From Nemertoderma westbladi (Eukaryota > Xenacoelomorpha > Nemertodermatida > Nemertodermatidae), in assembly GCA_032718475.1 (NCBI GenBank), contig JAUCBJ010002899.1, positions 33,178 through 97,177 on the forward strand: a stretch of DNA of 64,000 nucleotides. Direction: 5' to 3'. The position numbers and the translations under genes are program-made. The stretch's first letter is position 1. Each line of letters starts with the position of its first letter. Below, in pieces: positions 23,961 to 36,281 of this stretch. The notes under the pieces were generated by a model that had not been told where the DNA came from, made no database searches, and was given only the letters and a program-made list of their open reading frames with translations.

Positions 23961-25232
23961 CTGTACCGGTTGTATCTATCACCGACTCACCATTTTACAG
24001 GGTCACCATGTTTAAATTTTTCAATGGTCTCCTTTATCATACTTTTTACATAATTGTTCACTATTTCAACCCATCCAATGCCTGTGCAGCTATGTTGAAT
24101 CCAGTCACAATATGGTCTAAACCAACCAGCTACAAGATAATGTCCAATTTATTTACCACAAATGGAATGAAACACTCATCGAGTTAATTTTTCTGGATGT
24201 TCCTCTAGAATTGTGTTACAGCAGTGGTTGGCTCAGCTCTGACTGTCGACTGTTAAGGCTGTTTTCTTCGTACTCGCTAGCTTAGACGCTATATGGTTGT
24301 CGTGGACTGGTTGAATGAAAGGTTGTTTTTGTTCTCTTGTTGTATAATATGTGTATAACTGAGCAACTGGATAGCAACTGACAATATAAATAATAGACTC
24401 AGACTGGTATCCTATGTATAGCTGAAACTAGAGCTAGAGCTGCTAATTAGCTCTCTCACTAGCCTGATATTTATTCCAGCCAATATTTGTAAATTGGCCC
24501 CCAACCCACTTTGTAATTGGAGCGCATAGAAGACTGGGTCCATTAACAAACATCCTGCCATTTCAGAATTTATGTGCTCCAAGCTCACCTCATTCGCAGC
24601 TCGTCCCGTGCGGCAACCTTCCATAACACGTTGTGGGGTCTTCGAGCTGCACGAGCACGTGTTCAAATGTTCAATGACTGAGCAGCGACTAATTAACAAA
24701 TTGATGAGAGATTCATTGACCAGCTACTGTACAGACATACCAATATTGTGACAAATATTTTAGTTTAATGTTTGATTCAATTAAAGGCACAAATTAAAAA
24801 GGCTACAAATATACAGGGGTGAATAAGTAAATTAGTCACCCATTAATAGGTAGACAAATATAAATTCCAATCTATATAAATTTTTAAATTCAGTAGTGTG
24901 CGTGTGTTGTGTATTGATTCCGTAGATTTCATGTTGAAATAGCGTTCATTAATTCAATTTCTATGTAATTATTCAGGCATACTAATACCCTCTTTAAATT
25001 AGTTCGTGTGTGTTAAGTGTGTAAGATTTAATTGTTTCGGCACGATCGCAAATGTCGCAAACTTCGGGAATTTTTTCTACAATTTTGACTCCTTAGGCAA
25101 AAGGGTGCCGAATGAGATTCAAACCTTTTTTTTGTGTTTTTGAGTGCTTTTTTATATTAGTGAATGTTCTAGAACCTTAGAAGATTTTTTATGGTATAAT
25201 GCTAGTATTTTTTACTAGCTAGTAATAAGCTA

Positions 25233-25796
25233 CACCAATCTAATGAAGTGCGCGATGTCGTAGGTGATTTAGCGGCCTTGGCATTCGGACCTCGAAATGT
25301 TATTCAGGAGCCGATGGTAAACGAGCGAGGCGCCGTGGATGTAACAGCTGGTCTTCGGTGTGATGTAGGGGTTCGGGGTGTTTTCAACCCACAGACTCAG
25401 GCGTTGATTGATATTAGGTTGGTTAACCTTGACGCCGAGTTATACTTGGGTCGCACCCCGATGTAAGTCCTCGAGTCTGCTGAAGACCAGAAGATCAGGC
25501 TGTATGCCGAGTCGGCTTGGGCTCGTCGGGCGGACTTTGCTCCTTTCGTTGCATCCTGTGATGGAGTGCTGGAGCCCCACGCGGATAAGATCCTGCGGAT
25601 AATCGCTCACCGACTCCATCGTTCCTGGCAGCGCCCCTACAGCACAGTCATGGGGTGGGTCCGTCGTCGGGTCCAATTCGCAATTCTTCGAGGAGCTTCC
25701 CACTGCATCCGAAGCTCTAGAATGAAGTGGCGAAGCGGACTTGGTCTCGAGGATGGCGCAGGACTTCCGGTACCCCCTATAGATATAAATGGATAA
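25233..25796 (+). pseudogene. Retroelement C-terminal domain fragment, frameshifted
   Basis: Two frames form one domain: 25233-25466 (FNPQTQALIDIRLVN) and, after a +1 shift, 25467-25796 (FAPFVASCDGVLEP; RPYSTVMGWVRRRVQFAILRG; LEDGAGLP at the end). From memory, this series of motifs is common at the C-terminus of retroelement proteins of marine invertebrates and resembles a PD-(D/E)XK nuclease region (DIR near the middle), but I cannot assign the clade. GC is clearly above the surroundings. The upstream part is missing. Confidence 0.5.
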
Positions 25797-26306
25797 CCGA
25801 GCTACCACAATTATGATTCTACTATTGGTTACAACATTATCACCTTCAGCTACCGAGGCGGGAAACTTTGTGGCTGAAGAGGAGAGTCACTTGTTCCTTA
25901 TGAGTCTAAATAAAACTTCCCCTTCGTTCCGGGTCATAAAGCACTCTCCAATCAAATGCTCAGACTCAGATACCATTAGCTAAATGAACAATGCCAGTAT
26001 TACTTAATTGTCAGGTGTCAAAGCGGGTGATAATTATTAGTTACATATATTATTCGTTTTCATTTTTGGGAATTATTTTGGTCATTAATATATTCTTCAA
26101 CAGTTTAATCTGAAATATCATGGACTTTCACATTTTTTTATAATTTCAAAAAATACTAGCTAGCAAAAAAACACTAGCTATCATAAAATACATATCTACT
26201 AATGTTCTAGAACTTTCACCAATACCAAAAAAAATAAAAAAATCTAAAAAAGGATTGGTGAAAAAATGGCTGGGGTGTCGACAGGGCGAAGTAGGGACCG
26301 TGTTGC

Positions 26307-26376
26307 TTAACCCCTTACAGCCTATGACGTCCACTGCAGGTCACCATGGACAGCGCTAAGACGTGCAGTGGACGTC
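26307..26376. mobile_element. piggyBac-like terminal sequence (one end)
   Basis: A TTAA at 26307-26310 is followed by ccccttacag and then by a perfect 14-bp inverted repeat, tgacgtccactgca at 26326-26339 and tgcagtggacgtca at 26363-26376. TTAA followed by CCC and a subterminal inverted repeat is typical of piggyBac ends. The partner end was not found. Confidence 0.35.
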
Positions 26377-26464
26377 ATGCTGGAATACATGGCAAAAAAT
26401 CCATTCTGTACTGTAGATAGGCTGTAATGTAGACTGTATTATTAGTGTTAGGTATATGGCGTAA

Positions 26465-26890
26465 TGCCAACCACAGTACAGTAGTACAGACTGACAGAAA
26501 GACCGATATCCAGACAGACTAGATTTTTTTAAACGTGAAAACTGACATCTGAAATGAAATCAGCACCCATTAAAACCCCCATAGCGAGAATGTTAGTTAG
26601 TTTGTATTATTTTTTAAGTTTTGACAAACTGACTGACTGACAGAAAGACCGACAAACAGACAGACTAGATTTATGTAAACCTGGAAACTGACATCAGAAA
26701 TGAAATCAGCACCCCTTAAAATCCCCATAGCGAGAATGTTAGTTAATTTGTATTCTTTTTATGTTTTGACAGACTGACTGACAGAATGACCGACAGACAG
26801 ACAGACTAGATTTATGTAAACGTGAAAACTGACATCAGAAATGTAATCAGCACCCCTTAAAACCCCCATAGCGAGAATGTTAACGACAAG
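26465..26890. repeat. Three tandem ~140-bp units rich in GACAGA words
   Basis: The word gcgagaatgtta occurs at 26584, 26730 and 26871. Each copy contains ctgactgacaga, gactagattt, aactgacatc and aatcagcacc. Related sequence occurs in inverted orientation inside the transposon at 53301-54495. Confidence 0.85.
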
Positions 26891-27499
26891 TTTTAATTAT
26901 TAACCCTATTTCGTAAGATATATTATAAAACATTTATTTATTAATAATGCAATATTTGAATAACCAGATAACGGAAAGACAAACCGAATTGAAACTTTTA
27001 ATTACTAATAATAATTGTGGCGAGAGGGGATTGGGAATCAAGGATATATGTTATGTTATGGAGCACGCGTTGCTAGGCACAGGCAAATGAATTGCTGTCT
27101 GTCTGAGATGTATTGAAGGAGCACTATTCCGGGTATTCCTTCTACTAGACTACTACAGTTAGGCCATTATGTACTTATAACAACTGTTCGTTGTAAGACC
27201 TTTTACTAATTAAAGCCTTATAATCCGTGCTGAATGAAAATAGCAGTCCTTGTGTACTAGCCAAGGCGTCCTTGGACGCCTATGGGGGAGAATGGAATCA
27301 GCGTATGAATTTACAATTTACATGTTTAAATCAATTAAAAAGTACATTTATTAACGCAAATCACATGAAAAAATTAAAAACTATATGTATGAGGGATGTA
27401 TGTAAACTGTATGGGGATTCCAGATATCTATTTTTGGTGCAAAATAACTTTAATCGTATGTCGCTAAATAATTAATTTCCACGGAGAGACAGTTCAAAA

Positions 27500-28440
27500 T
27501 GACTCAACCATACAATTTAGCTGAAGATATTAACTTCGATTATGGCTTCCGACATTTATGGCTATCGACACACTGACACACACACAGACTTTTGAAAACG
27601 GCCATAGTATAATTATATCAGTTCGCTGATGGCACGCCATTCGTGTCTCGCTCCACACAACATGGCAACCTTCCACAACGCAGCAATCTATCTTGCTGGA
27701 GGAATTCAATCGGGCACCTGAGTTCCATGAGGTGAATTTCGAGATGATTGGCACCCATTTGGTTCTCAGTTGCCTTCTTTCTATTAATGGGAATGCTGGT
27801 GGGCCTTCTGGTCTCAATGTCCAGGGATAGAACTACTTAGTGACTCGATTCCAAGGAGACTCTTCCAAACTTTGTTCGAATATCGCAGCTTATTATATAT
27901 TTATATAATTTAGGCTGGACACATATACTGGTAGTCAGTGATTAATATCGGTCTGCTGTAATACTGTTCTATTTAATATATCAGTATACCAGTGTCTACC
28001 AGTGTATACCAGTATTTAATAATTGTTATATAACAACTATATTATATAGAGTAGCAATATTAAGTAACTATAGGACTGACAGTTGATACTGGTTAATATT
28101 AGACTTACTTTTAACAGTTGTGATTGTAATAGGCATTTAGCTACGATCTTAGAGCATCTTAGAACAGACAATCTGTGAGCCAGATAGCAGTCTAGAAAAG
28201 ACCTGAGCGTGGTCTAAGACCTCGCTAAGGTCTGTCTGGGGGCCGGTTGGGAAGCCGATACAGGCAGCGACGCCCGCTAGGCTTTGTTATTATCGATAGA
28301 CACCGATTGACAGAGGAAGACCTTAGTATTAAGGAGAGATATACGCAAACTCTACAATCGTTTCTTGATAGTTTGTTGAGCGGTGACGCTAGTCAACCTA
28401 CTACTACTAGGATCGGCATGCTGCATTGCAGCTGCATTTT
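27500..28440. other. Non-coding stretch with unassigned retroelement-like pieces
   Basis: 27650-27730 shares ggcaaccttccacaacg with 24618-24634 in a diverged context, suggesting a dispersed repeat. 28247-28501 (plus) holds an 84-codon ORF without recognised domain, ending where the LINE copy at 28440 begins. No gene can be supported. Confidence 0.35.
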
Positions 28441-29680
28441 TAAGAATGCTGTGCCGGCTTGTCAACAAAATTGCACCGCCACAACTCCCTATCACCCATG
28501 ACATTTGCTAGATCATCCGCATCTTTAAGGTCAGTGTCCTTTAAGATGCGTCTCAAGAAAGTCATGGGCTGTCCACCATGCTTATTCACTCCATGAGGCT
28601 GCCAAAGTACAAGATTATGCACTGGCTGGTCCTCGCGGCGAAAGCAATGTCCTGCAAAGCGGAGGCGATTTTGTTCTAGTGTCAAGTTTGGGGGAACCAA
28701 TGAGACACCTCCAATGTTATATAGTGTCTGGTTGGAGATGTGTGCATTGTACTTGACACAATGAACCAGGCGTAGCATTTTGTGAATGTGCCATCCAGAG
28801 ATTACAGTTAGCGTTTAGCAGTTAGCAGTTAGAGCCCAGCATGGACTCCCATAGAGGAGTACTGGAACTACTGTATTTGAAGGTCCTCACCTGACTTCCG
28901 GATCCTTGATCCCAGGTAACAGAAGTCGTCCACATGCTCAAGCATACCATCCTTTGAGCTTATGCTCATCCGATCAGAGACTTTCAAAGTTAACTGTCAA
29001 AATTGTTACTGTCAAACTGTCAAAAATATTGTATAGCTTTGCAGCAATCGAGATCAATGAGATTCCCCGAAAAGAACCATAGAGTGTTAGGTTGCCCTTC
29101 TTGGGAACTGGCACCAACTTATTTGTTTTCATTTCTTGTGGGACTCTTGTTGTTCGGTACATGTCTACTATGATGGGATAGATGAGCTTTAAACACTCAG
29201 TTATTTTAAAGACCTCAGGGGGAACACCATCTACTCCACTGGCACGATTGGTCTTAATGCTCTTTGCAGCAGCCTTCAGACTCAGAAACTTTTACTTCTA
29301 TAAAGTTATCAGGCAATACCCTGTCATTATTGAGGAGCTTTTCAAAGTGGGTCTTCCAACCATTGAGGCGATCGGCTGGTGATTCAGCCTTAACCTTGGT
29401 GGTTGGTTGGCTTTTCCGCCCAGTAAGCAAGTTGATCGATTTCCATGCCTGGGATGATTGCCTGCTGTCGTCGGCATCATTGATGGCATCAACCTGTTGG
29501 TCTATTAGCTCCTGTAGATTAACAGAGTACTGCCTGTTCATGGACCTAGATGCAGCCTTAACTGTATTCTTGGCCGCTGTAGTCTGTTTGAGTCGGGACT
29601 CTTTCTGCACCTTATATAGGTCATTTCGGCACTTCTGGATTTTGTTGTCAGTCCAGGGGGCCCTTTTTCTGTTTCGAGAG
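28440..29680 (-). pseudogene. Second decayed RTE-like LINE copy with the RT core deleted
   Basis: On the minus strand: linker 29610-29254 (AWKSINLLTGRKSQ), RT fingers 29162-28980 (NKLVPVPKKGNLTLYGSFRG), then directly the thumb and the C-terminus 28778-28440 (EQNRLRFAGHCFRREDQP). The catalytic palm present in the 11500-12870 copy is missing, so this copy carries an internal deletion. Confidence 0.75.
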
Positions 29681-29739
29681 TATATATATATATATGTTTA
29701 TTGACAGATATTTTGAGTGAAATAACCAGGTACAAATAC

Positions 29740-30360
29740 AAATACAAATAATCCTGAGAAGGGTAATTACATACAATGTAAACAAAACAATAAATGTCCA
29801 TTAAGAATAATAATACAGGCACTTAATGAAAAGAAAATTTAAATACTATGTAAGATAATATATATGATAATATAGATAATAAAGCATTTCCTAATTTAAC
29901 TAAACATCTCTTGAATCTTGTAACAATAAGCACATAAGCTAGCCAATTTCACTTTAGGGCAACTAAATAAATCATGGATATAGTTATAATTATCAAAACC
30001 AAAATTAGACCTTAAAATAGCAGTATACCGACAACGAAGCAAAACATGTTCTTCATTTTGCACTGAGCTTAAATCACACGAACATACTCGGTCTTCGGAT
30101 GGGATACGAGCCCATCTTCCTTTCTCACTAGCTAAGTTATGTGAGAAGGTGCGATATCGAGTAAATGCAGTGCGATGAAAGTCGGGAATATAGGCGGTAC
30201 TACTTAAATAAATATCATGCACACCTAATTTAGGATTTAGTATACTACGATATAACTGAAACTTAGTAGCTGTAATTGGTTTAGCTAAAACTTTTAATCT
30301 TACTGCACTTAGAGATACTGAGGAAAAGTTAATATTGGTTGATTCACTTAGTAAGCAATA
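29740..30360 (-). pseudogene. LINE C-terminal Cys/His fragment
   Basis: A minus frame 30222-29896 (108 codons) contains DRVCSCDLSSVQNEEHVLLRC followed by Tyr/Arg-rich residues. This is the Cys-x-His-Cys pattern found after the RT domain in CR1/jockey-type LINEs, from a different family than its neighbour. The sequence downstream (29700-29890) is AT-rich with aaataca repeats like a LINE 3' tail. Confidence 0.6.
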
Positions 30361-30379
30361 CAGGAACTGTTTCTGCAGC

Positions 30380-31330
30380 TGCTAACTTAACTGCTTATGT
30401 GAAAGCAGTATAGCCCTCACAGTGATCTGCCGCCTCAGAGGCAAGGACCTCATACCTGGCAAATACCACACCCTGGTTTGCCTTTCCACAGGGTGGGTGT
30501 CGCAGTGGAGTCAGATATGAGGCCCATCACCCATATCTACTGCAGCGCACATTACCCACCATTGGCTGTGCAGCTCATCTGCTGGGTCATGCCCTGTACC
30601 CCTGCTGCCAGGTGCAGGTCGCAGTGAAGTGTACTCAGAGTGGATATGAGAACACTCTACTCCTGACGAGCCATTGGCAGATCACCATCTGCTTGGCCAG
30701 GCCATATACCCCTGCAGCCAAGTATATGGGTCCTTAATCCAGGACCAACGGCGTCCTTATCCCAGAACGATGGGGGTCCTAGTTACAGGACCAGATTTGC
30801 CCTAGTAATAGGGTTTATGCAGCTACAGGTGGCACCTCCTTTATGCTGCATGGGGGTGGCAAGTTTTCTTGATCAATGACCTAGAATACCTGACCTGACC
30901 TAAATGAGTACAAGGTGAGGGAACAGGAATTAGAAAGAACTGTTAATCCCCGAAAATTTCTCACTACCCACAGTCTACCCATGGCAGTCGTGCAAACGAC
31001 TAAAGCAGGACCAGTACAAGCTGCTGTACAAGCAACGGGCCTTAAAGGTTGTGCACACTCGACCCCTTAGGTCCTCAGATAAACGTGTCGATATCGTAGT
31101 TCCACCACAGGAGAGAAGTGGACCTCCTATGGATGTTGATCAACCGGGTACCTCGACCGGCGGATACACCGACTGCAACCCAAACCCTTCTGATGTAATT
31201 GTATTGCACCTACTAAAGTGGCTCGTGCCATGGAGAAAAAGACTACCCAAAGGTTTAAAAAACTCCACAAACATCGTTCTAGAAAGAAGGATTGATTATT
31301 TAGAGCAGTAAATTTAATAGAAACTGTGAC
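30380..31330. other. GC-richer repeat-derived block with two related ~150-bp segments
   Basis: Segments around 30490-30600 and 30610-30720 share gtcgcagtg-, ccattggc-, cacc..ctgc and atacccctgc words in the same order, so an ancient tandem duplication is present. The ORF at 31051-31311 (86 codons, Pro/Arg-rich start) has no recognised domain. It might be the 5' region of a LINE. Confidence 0.35.
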
Positions 31331-31379
31331 TCTATGTATATTTTATACACTTAAGTCCCCTTAAGTAAAATTGGTGACA

Positions 31380-31690
31380 GTCAGCAAATTAGCGTATTTC
31401 AGCATTATTGTCAGTTACATGAGTGTGAGCGATTAATAATACATTCCTAAAGAATGTAAACATTTGCGTTATCTCATGACTATCCATTGTAATTAGTATA
31501 AGTCATAACTCTGCATGGTATTTAAAGCGCAGCATCTATAGAAACTGCTGGAAATCCCTGAAAATAAACATAGTTTTTGGAGTTTTTCGATCGAATAAAA
31601 TAAAGTAGCCTACCACTCTCTCTGCTATAGAATTCAGTCTCCCACACCCGGTGGGTCATACTCCGCACTAGGCCGCTAGACTGACTTCGG
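31380..31690. repeat. Diverged solitary copy of the inverted-repeat arm seen at 6810-7762
   Basis: Shared words in the same order as the right arm: attaataaw..atc, ctaaagaatg, attagtataagtcataactctg, tttaaagcgc, gaattcagtctccc and ctgacttcggctg. It matches one arm only, so the arm exists as a separate repeat family. Confidence 0.6.
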
Positions 31691-32518
31691 CTGTGTTCAT
31701 ATTTTGTACGGGCTGTCAGACATTATAAGACACAATGTCACCGAATCGCGTGGTCCCGGTTTCGTCTGGGGAGCCATAACTTTCCAATCGAAAAAATTAG
31801 ATGGTGAGAGTAAAACCGAAAAATCGAATGTGTGGATGTGGAGCAGTTTAGACGGAGGAACACATCATAACTGTGTGCCCAAAAACGGCGGAATCTAGAT
31901 TATCAGTTAAAGGTAACTGGAACGATCTGACCACCCTATTTGACATGGACGACCAAGTAAATGTAGCAAAAATGATTTACCAAATGGGGAATGATTATGG
32001 AATTTTACGCTTTCGATAATGTATTAATCTATTGTAATTTTTGAGGGCCACTCACGGGGCGGGGGTGCTAGTTATTTATTGATTAATTTTTTATATATCC
32101 TCATTTGTTAACTTATTGTGCTATTTTAATGATGTAATCTACTATGTATGTACTTTTCAGTATCACACGGCCCATACAAATGTATAATTATTTATTTTAC
32201 CCACGGTCTGCACTACATTGATCTTACCTTGTATTATGTTTTTATTGGTGTAATAATGTATATAAATGTATTACTGTGCTGATAATAAACAATCAATCAA
32301 AATCCCATCTTCCCACATTCCCATCCATCTTCCCACATTCCCATCCATCTTCCCGCATTCCCACCTTCCCATCTTCCCACATTCCCATCCACCCACATTC
32401 CTCATCTTCCCACATTCCTACCCACCCACCCGCCCACCTTCTCGCTCACTGACCGACTGATCAACAGACAAACCCCCTAATAAAAGAGGACTTCGCGCAG
32501 CACATGAATACAAATACC

Positions 32519-32662
32519 CCCCATGTGAAGTTTCCCAGACTGTTTGGCAAGATGGTCGAAAATACGAAAGTTGCCTAATGATAGTGAATGGGCCAAATTC
32601 CTTTTTGATGTGTTTTTTATATCGCTGGGAAAGGGAATCCTGGGAAATTTCACATGGGCCCC
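32519..32662. mobile_element. ~144-bp palindromic MITE
   Basis: The left end ccccatgtgaagtttcccag and the right end ctgggaaatttcacatgggg are inverted repeats. The unit at 37050-37320 has related ends (cccatgtgaagaatacc). No ORF. Confidence 0.6.
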
Positions 32663-33503
32663 ATGTAGACTCGCAGGTAGGTAATATTAAATATTTTCTT
32701 TCAGATACAGTTAATTCGTTTTTTAAATAAATAGCTGTGCTTCCGCGGTTTCTTTTTCCGTATGCTCGGTTGGTAGTTAGTGGCCCCGTGAGTACCCTGA
32801 TTAAAAGTTATCTAGGTCAGAATCATCAGTGAGGAGTGTTTCAGTGAATGTTAGTATGTCAAATTGGGTGTTAAATGAAGATAGAGGTAGTCAATAATAG
32901 CGGAAAAGTTTAGTTCTAGTTTTAGTTTTAGGCAGTTTATATTAAAAATGGATAAGTTGTTGTTTTTTATATTATTTAATCTGTTATTAAATTTAAGTTC
33001 ATCGTAGTAGGCCTATTGACAATAATTTAGATTTTAATTTTTAAATCTGGATCAATATAGTTAAAAGTGCCCATTATAGTCAGTATAAATTTCAGGTAAT
33101 AGAATATCACCATCAACATCTATAGCGTAAATTGGTTTGACAGAAGTCAAATAAGTTTGTCATAAAGACAGGAAGTTTTAGAGAAACAAATGAGGCGTTT
33201 TTACAATACAATACTAATATAATGAATAAGTGAGTAACGCACATAAATCTTGATACAAGTCCAATATATAACCAATTTACTACATTCACTTACTACAGCT
33301 GAACGTATTACTAACTACTGTACAAACAATGGACATTCTACTGTAGGAATAGGACTGTATACAATGAGTTATGGTGTGATATTGTCAAAGGACTAATTAG
33401 AATAAATTACTAATTAAGATAGTTAATGTTGCATTATACGGAATTTGTCACAACATCATCATCAGAGAAAAAAATATCATTATCATCAGTTGAAACATCT
33501 ACT

Positions 33504-35538
33504 CCAGTCCCTGGCTTTAGACCCCGTAGGAATTTTGGGGTGGACGGGGTTTCTCACCGAATCCTAGTTGGACATACATATATGGGTGAAAAAAACTTGG
33601 GTAGACTTTCTGGTTCCTGGGCGTAAGTTTTTTATAGCCATTTGTTTTGAGCGTCCGTGAGCTGTTCACAATTTCAAAAATTGTGGCGATTTGAGTATTT
33701 ACTATGACAGTTTCCAACGTCACATAATAATACACTTTAAAAATTGTGGTGAAAGTGGTAAAACATACCAGCGAATTTTTGCGTTATACGCCACATAATA
33801 TACAGTACCTGTTTTTTAATACATTGTGAAAAGATCCAATTATTTCATGTAATAATGTTACCTATACATATTTTCTATGCTGTGCAAGTAAATACATTGT
33901 GTTCTAGAATACTAGCTACTAATTTATAGCTATTAATAAAATTTGTTACATCATTTTAAGTATTTATTTTCAACATCATTTTAAGTATTTATTTTAAACA
34001 TAAATCATTAATTTAAAATAAAAACAGAAAGCAAAAGTTCTTGGTCTCACCGATAATGTTCGCTAAATGGTATTTTCCGAACTTCAGGGTCCCCATAAAC
34101 ATAACCATGTAGACTAATTATTTCTGTTACTGCACATCTTTCGCTATATTTTTCAATAAGAAATATCACAGAAGTAAATAAAGTGTTGTTACAAGATGCG
34201 CTTAAAGGATTCATATTGGGTGTGTTGGATAACCAACCGTGGGACACTATCTTAAGTGGTGTAGTTTGCGAAGATGAATCTATACCTGGAGTAATTCTAA
34301 AACGAACAGTGGAGGAGCGATCGAGGGTCTGGAGAAGTTCAACATTGAAGAAGCAGACCTGCGTCTCATTCCACATATTTTGAACGCGGTTAAAGATGGA
34401 TCTGAAAGAATCATCGTGCTCTCAAATGATACTGATGTGTTGGTGCTGCTCATCCATTTCTAAAACACTTTTCACGAGAATGGTTTGTCAGAGTTATGGA
34501 TGAGAAAAACGTCAACAGAACTTATCCCAATTCATCGACTTGTGGAACAGATCGGTCCTATTAGTGAGGCTATACTTGCATGTCATTACCTCACTGGATC
34601 TGATGTTACTAGCAAAATAGGCACCAAAAGGGCAGCCCTAAAGGTGCACCCAGAACTCTATTTAAAGAACTTCGGGCAATGTTTCCCACCTAATAAAGAG
34701 TCATTCAAACATGCAGAGCAATATTTCGTAAAGGTCATAAAGCCACGATCGACTAGTAAAACGTTTGACAGTCTTCGATCCGAAATCGTTAGACAAGAAG
34801 GTGCTCCAAACTTATTAAACCTTCCTTGTTCAAGTCATTCATTGCAGGGTCATTTGTTGCGCGCCTTCTACAATGTTTATTTGTGTACATCAGTATTAAA
34901 TAGTAACTCGCCCAACCTAGAACCAACAGATTATGGATGGTCTATTAATGAGAATGACTCATCAATCATGCCCGATCCTTGGAATAATGAACTACCTAAA
35001 TGGGCGACGATTACTTGCTTCTGCAAGAAGTGCAATACTATGCGATGCAGATGCCGGAAAGATATCGTTTCTTGCACATCATTTTGCAAATGCAATTTTG
35101 AAATGGAGTGCGAAAATATTCCATAATAAGAACATTTTATAATTCATAGCATTTAATTAACATTATATAACATTTCATAATAAATTCACTCAGTGATCAT
35201 ATCAATATAACTATTTTACTGTGCCCTCGTTTCTTTATAACTCGCTTCGATCGGTTTATGATGAATTGGAGCATCGTAAAACCGTTATATTTGGTTAACT
35301 CTGGTAACAACAGCTAAATAATAATTATCATTTGTACTCTTGATTTGGAAAAGTGATGCGGACACAGAGGAATATTTGTATATTTATGACGTCATAAAAT
35401 CACGTCATAAAAAACTTAGGCCCAGGAACCTAAAAGTCTACCCAATTTTTTTTTCTTCATTTTTGGACCCCAAACCCAGTTCAAGTGAGAAACGGCGTCC
35501 ACCTCGAAATTCCTACGGGACTTAAGGCCAGGGACTGG
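33504..35538. mobile_element. 2.0 kb inverted-repeat DNA element with a nuclease-like/Cys-rich ORF
   Basis: The left ~140 bp (starting ccagtccctggc) and the right ~145 bp (ending gccagggactgg) are inverted repeats. They share ccgtaggaattt, ggtttctcac, ttgggtagact and ttcctgggc in register. Between them lies the decayed ORF described next. I found no convincing target-site duplication. Confidence 0.6.
34330..35126 (+). pseudogene. Transposon-associated XPG/PIN-like plus Cys-rich protein, decayed
   Basis: The frame containing FNIEEADLRLIPH, IIVLSNDTDVLVLL and then LACHYLTGSDVTSKIGTK matches, by motif memory, a PIN/XPG-type metal-dependent nuclease region found in uncharacterised invertebrate proteins. 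The acidic EEAD and NDTDV clusters would be the metal ligands. A TAA at 34459-34461 interrupts it after the DTDV block. The 213-codon ORF 34485-35126 then runs to a C-terminal Cys cluster with the pattern CxCxxC, CxCxxD, CxxxCxC. Upstream frames (34183-34330) are shifted. The product is unlikely to be made intact. Confidence 0.5.
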
Positions 35539-36281
35539 ATTAATCAGTAAATGGTATTTATATAATGTAACAGTGTATGCAATAAATATCATTTTCAAAA
35601 TTTTATATATCTTGTGTTTCTACTCATGTACCACATTGAAAATGATGAGTGCGCTTGTAGATAGAACAATTTAGCAATGTATTATTGTTATCAATTTGGG
35701 AAAAATAGAAATCGCAAAAGGTAATGGAATAGTTTGATGGCATAAGTTGTGGCAATTTCGTTTTAAAATACGGTCGGAATGAGTTCCGGCTAAACAAACG
35801 TTTAAAGGCAACCAAAACAAGATCTGACATTAAAGTTTACAAATAATATAACATAATCCACCGCCACCATTTAATAGATTATGATTTTATGTTAATCTGG
35901 TTAATTATAACGTAATTAATACCTGTATTACTAAAATACATTGGTGTATTCGTACACATATACATGTATATTAAAATGAAATGAATTTGGATCTTATTAA
36001 TAATGTCGAATATATAAATAACTTGGTTCCATTGACAATTTAATAATATTAATTATTTATAATATTAACTATTTATTATATTGTGTATATTGTAGGATTA
36101 ACATATAATGAGCGGATATTATAGAATAGATTTGGAGTTGCTTCCTTCTAACTAATAAAAAAAATAACAAAAAAATGTGGATATATTCCAACAACATTGT
36201 TTATCATACGTACTTTATAAAGCCCTTATGTACCAACTAGTTTTAATAATCTGTAGACCGGTAGTGCTATTATAGAATAAC

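Noticed and set aside
31704-31960. A lectin-like or other host exon (WMWSSLDGG, then NDLTTLFDMDDQV)
   Set aside because: The two short frames are not joined by good splice sites, and the block lies next to a repeat arm and a LINE-like 3' end. Not enough to call a gene.
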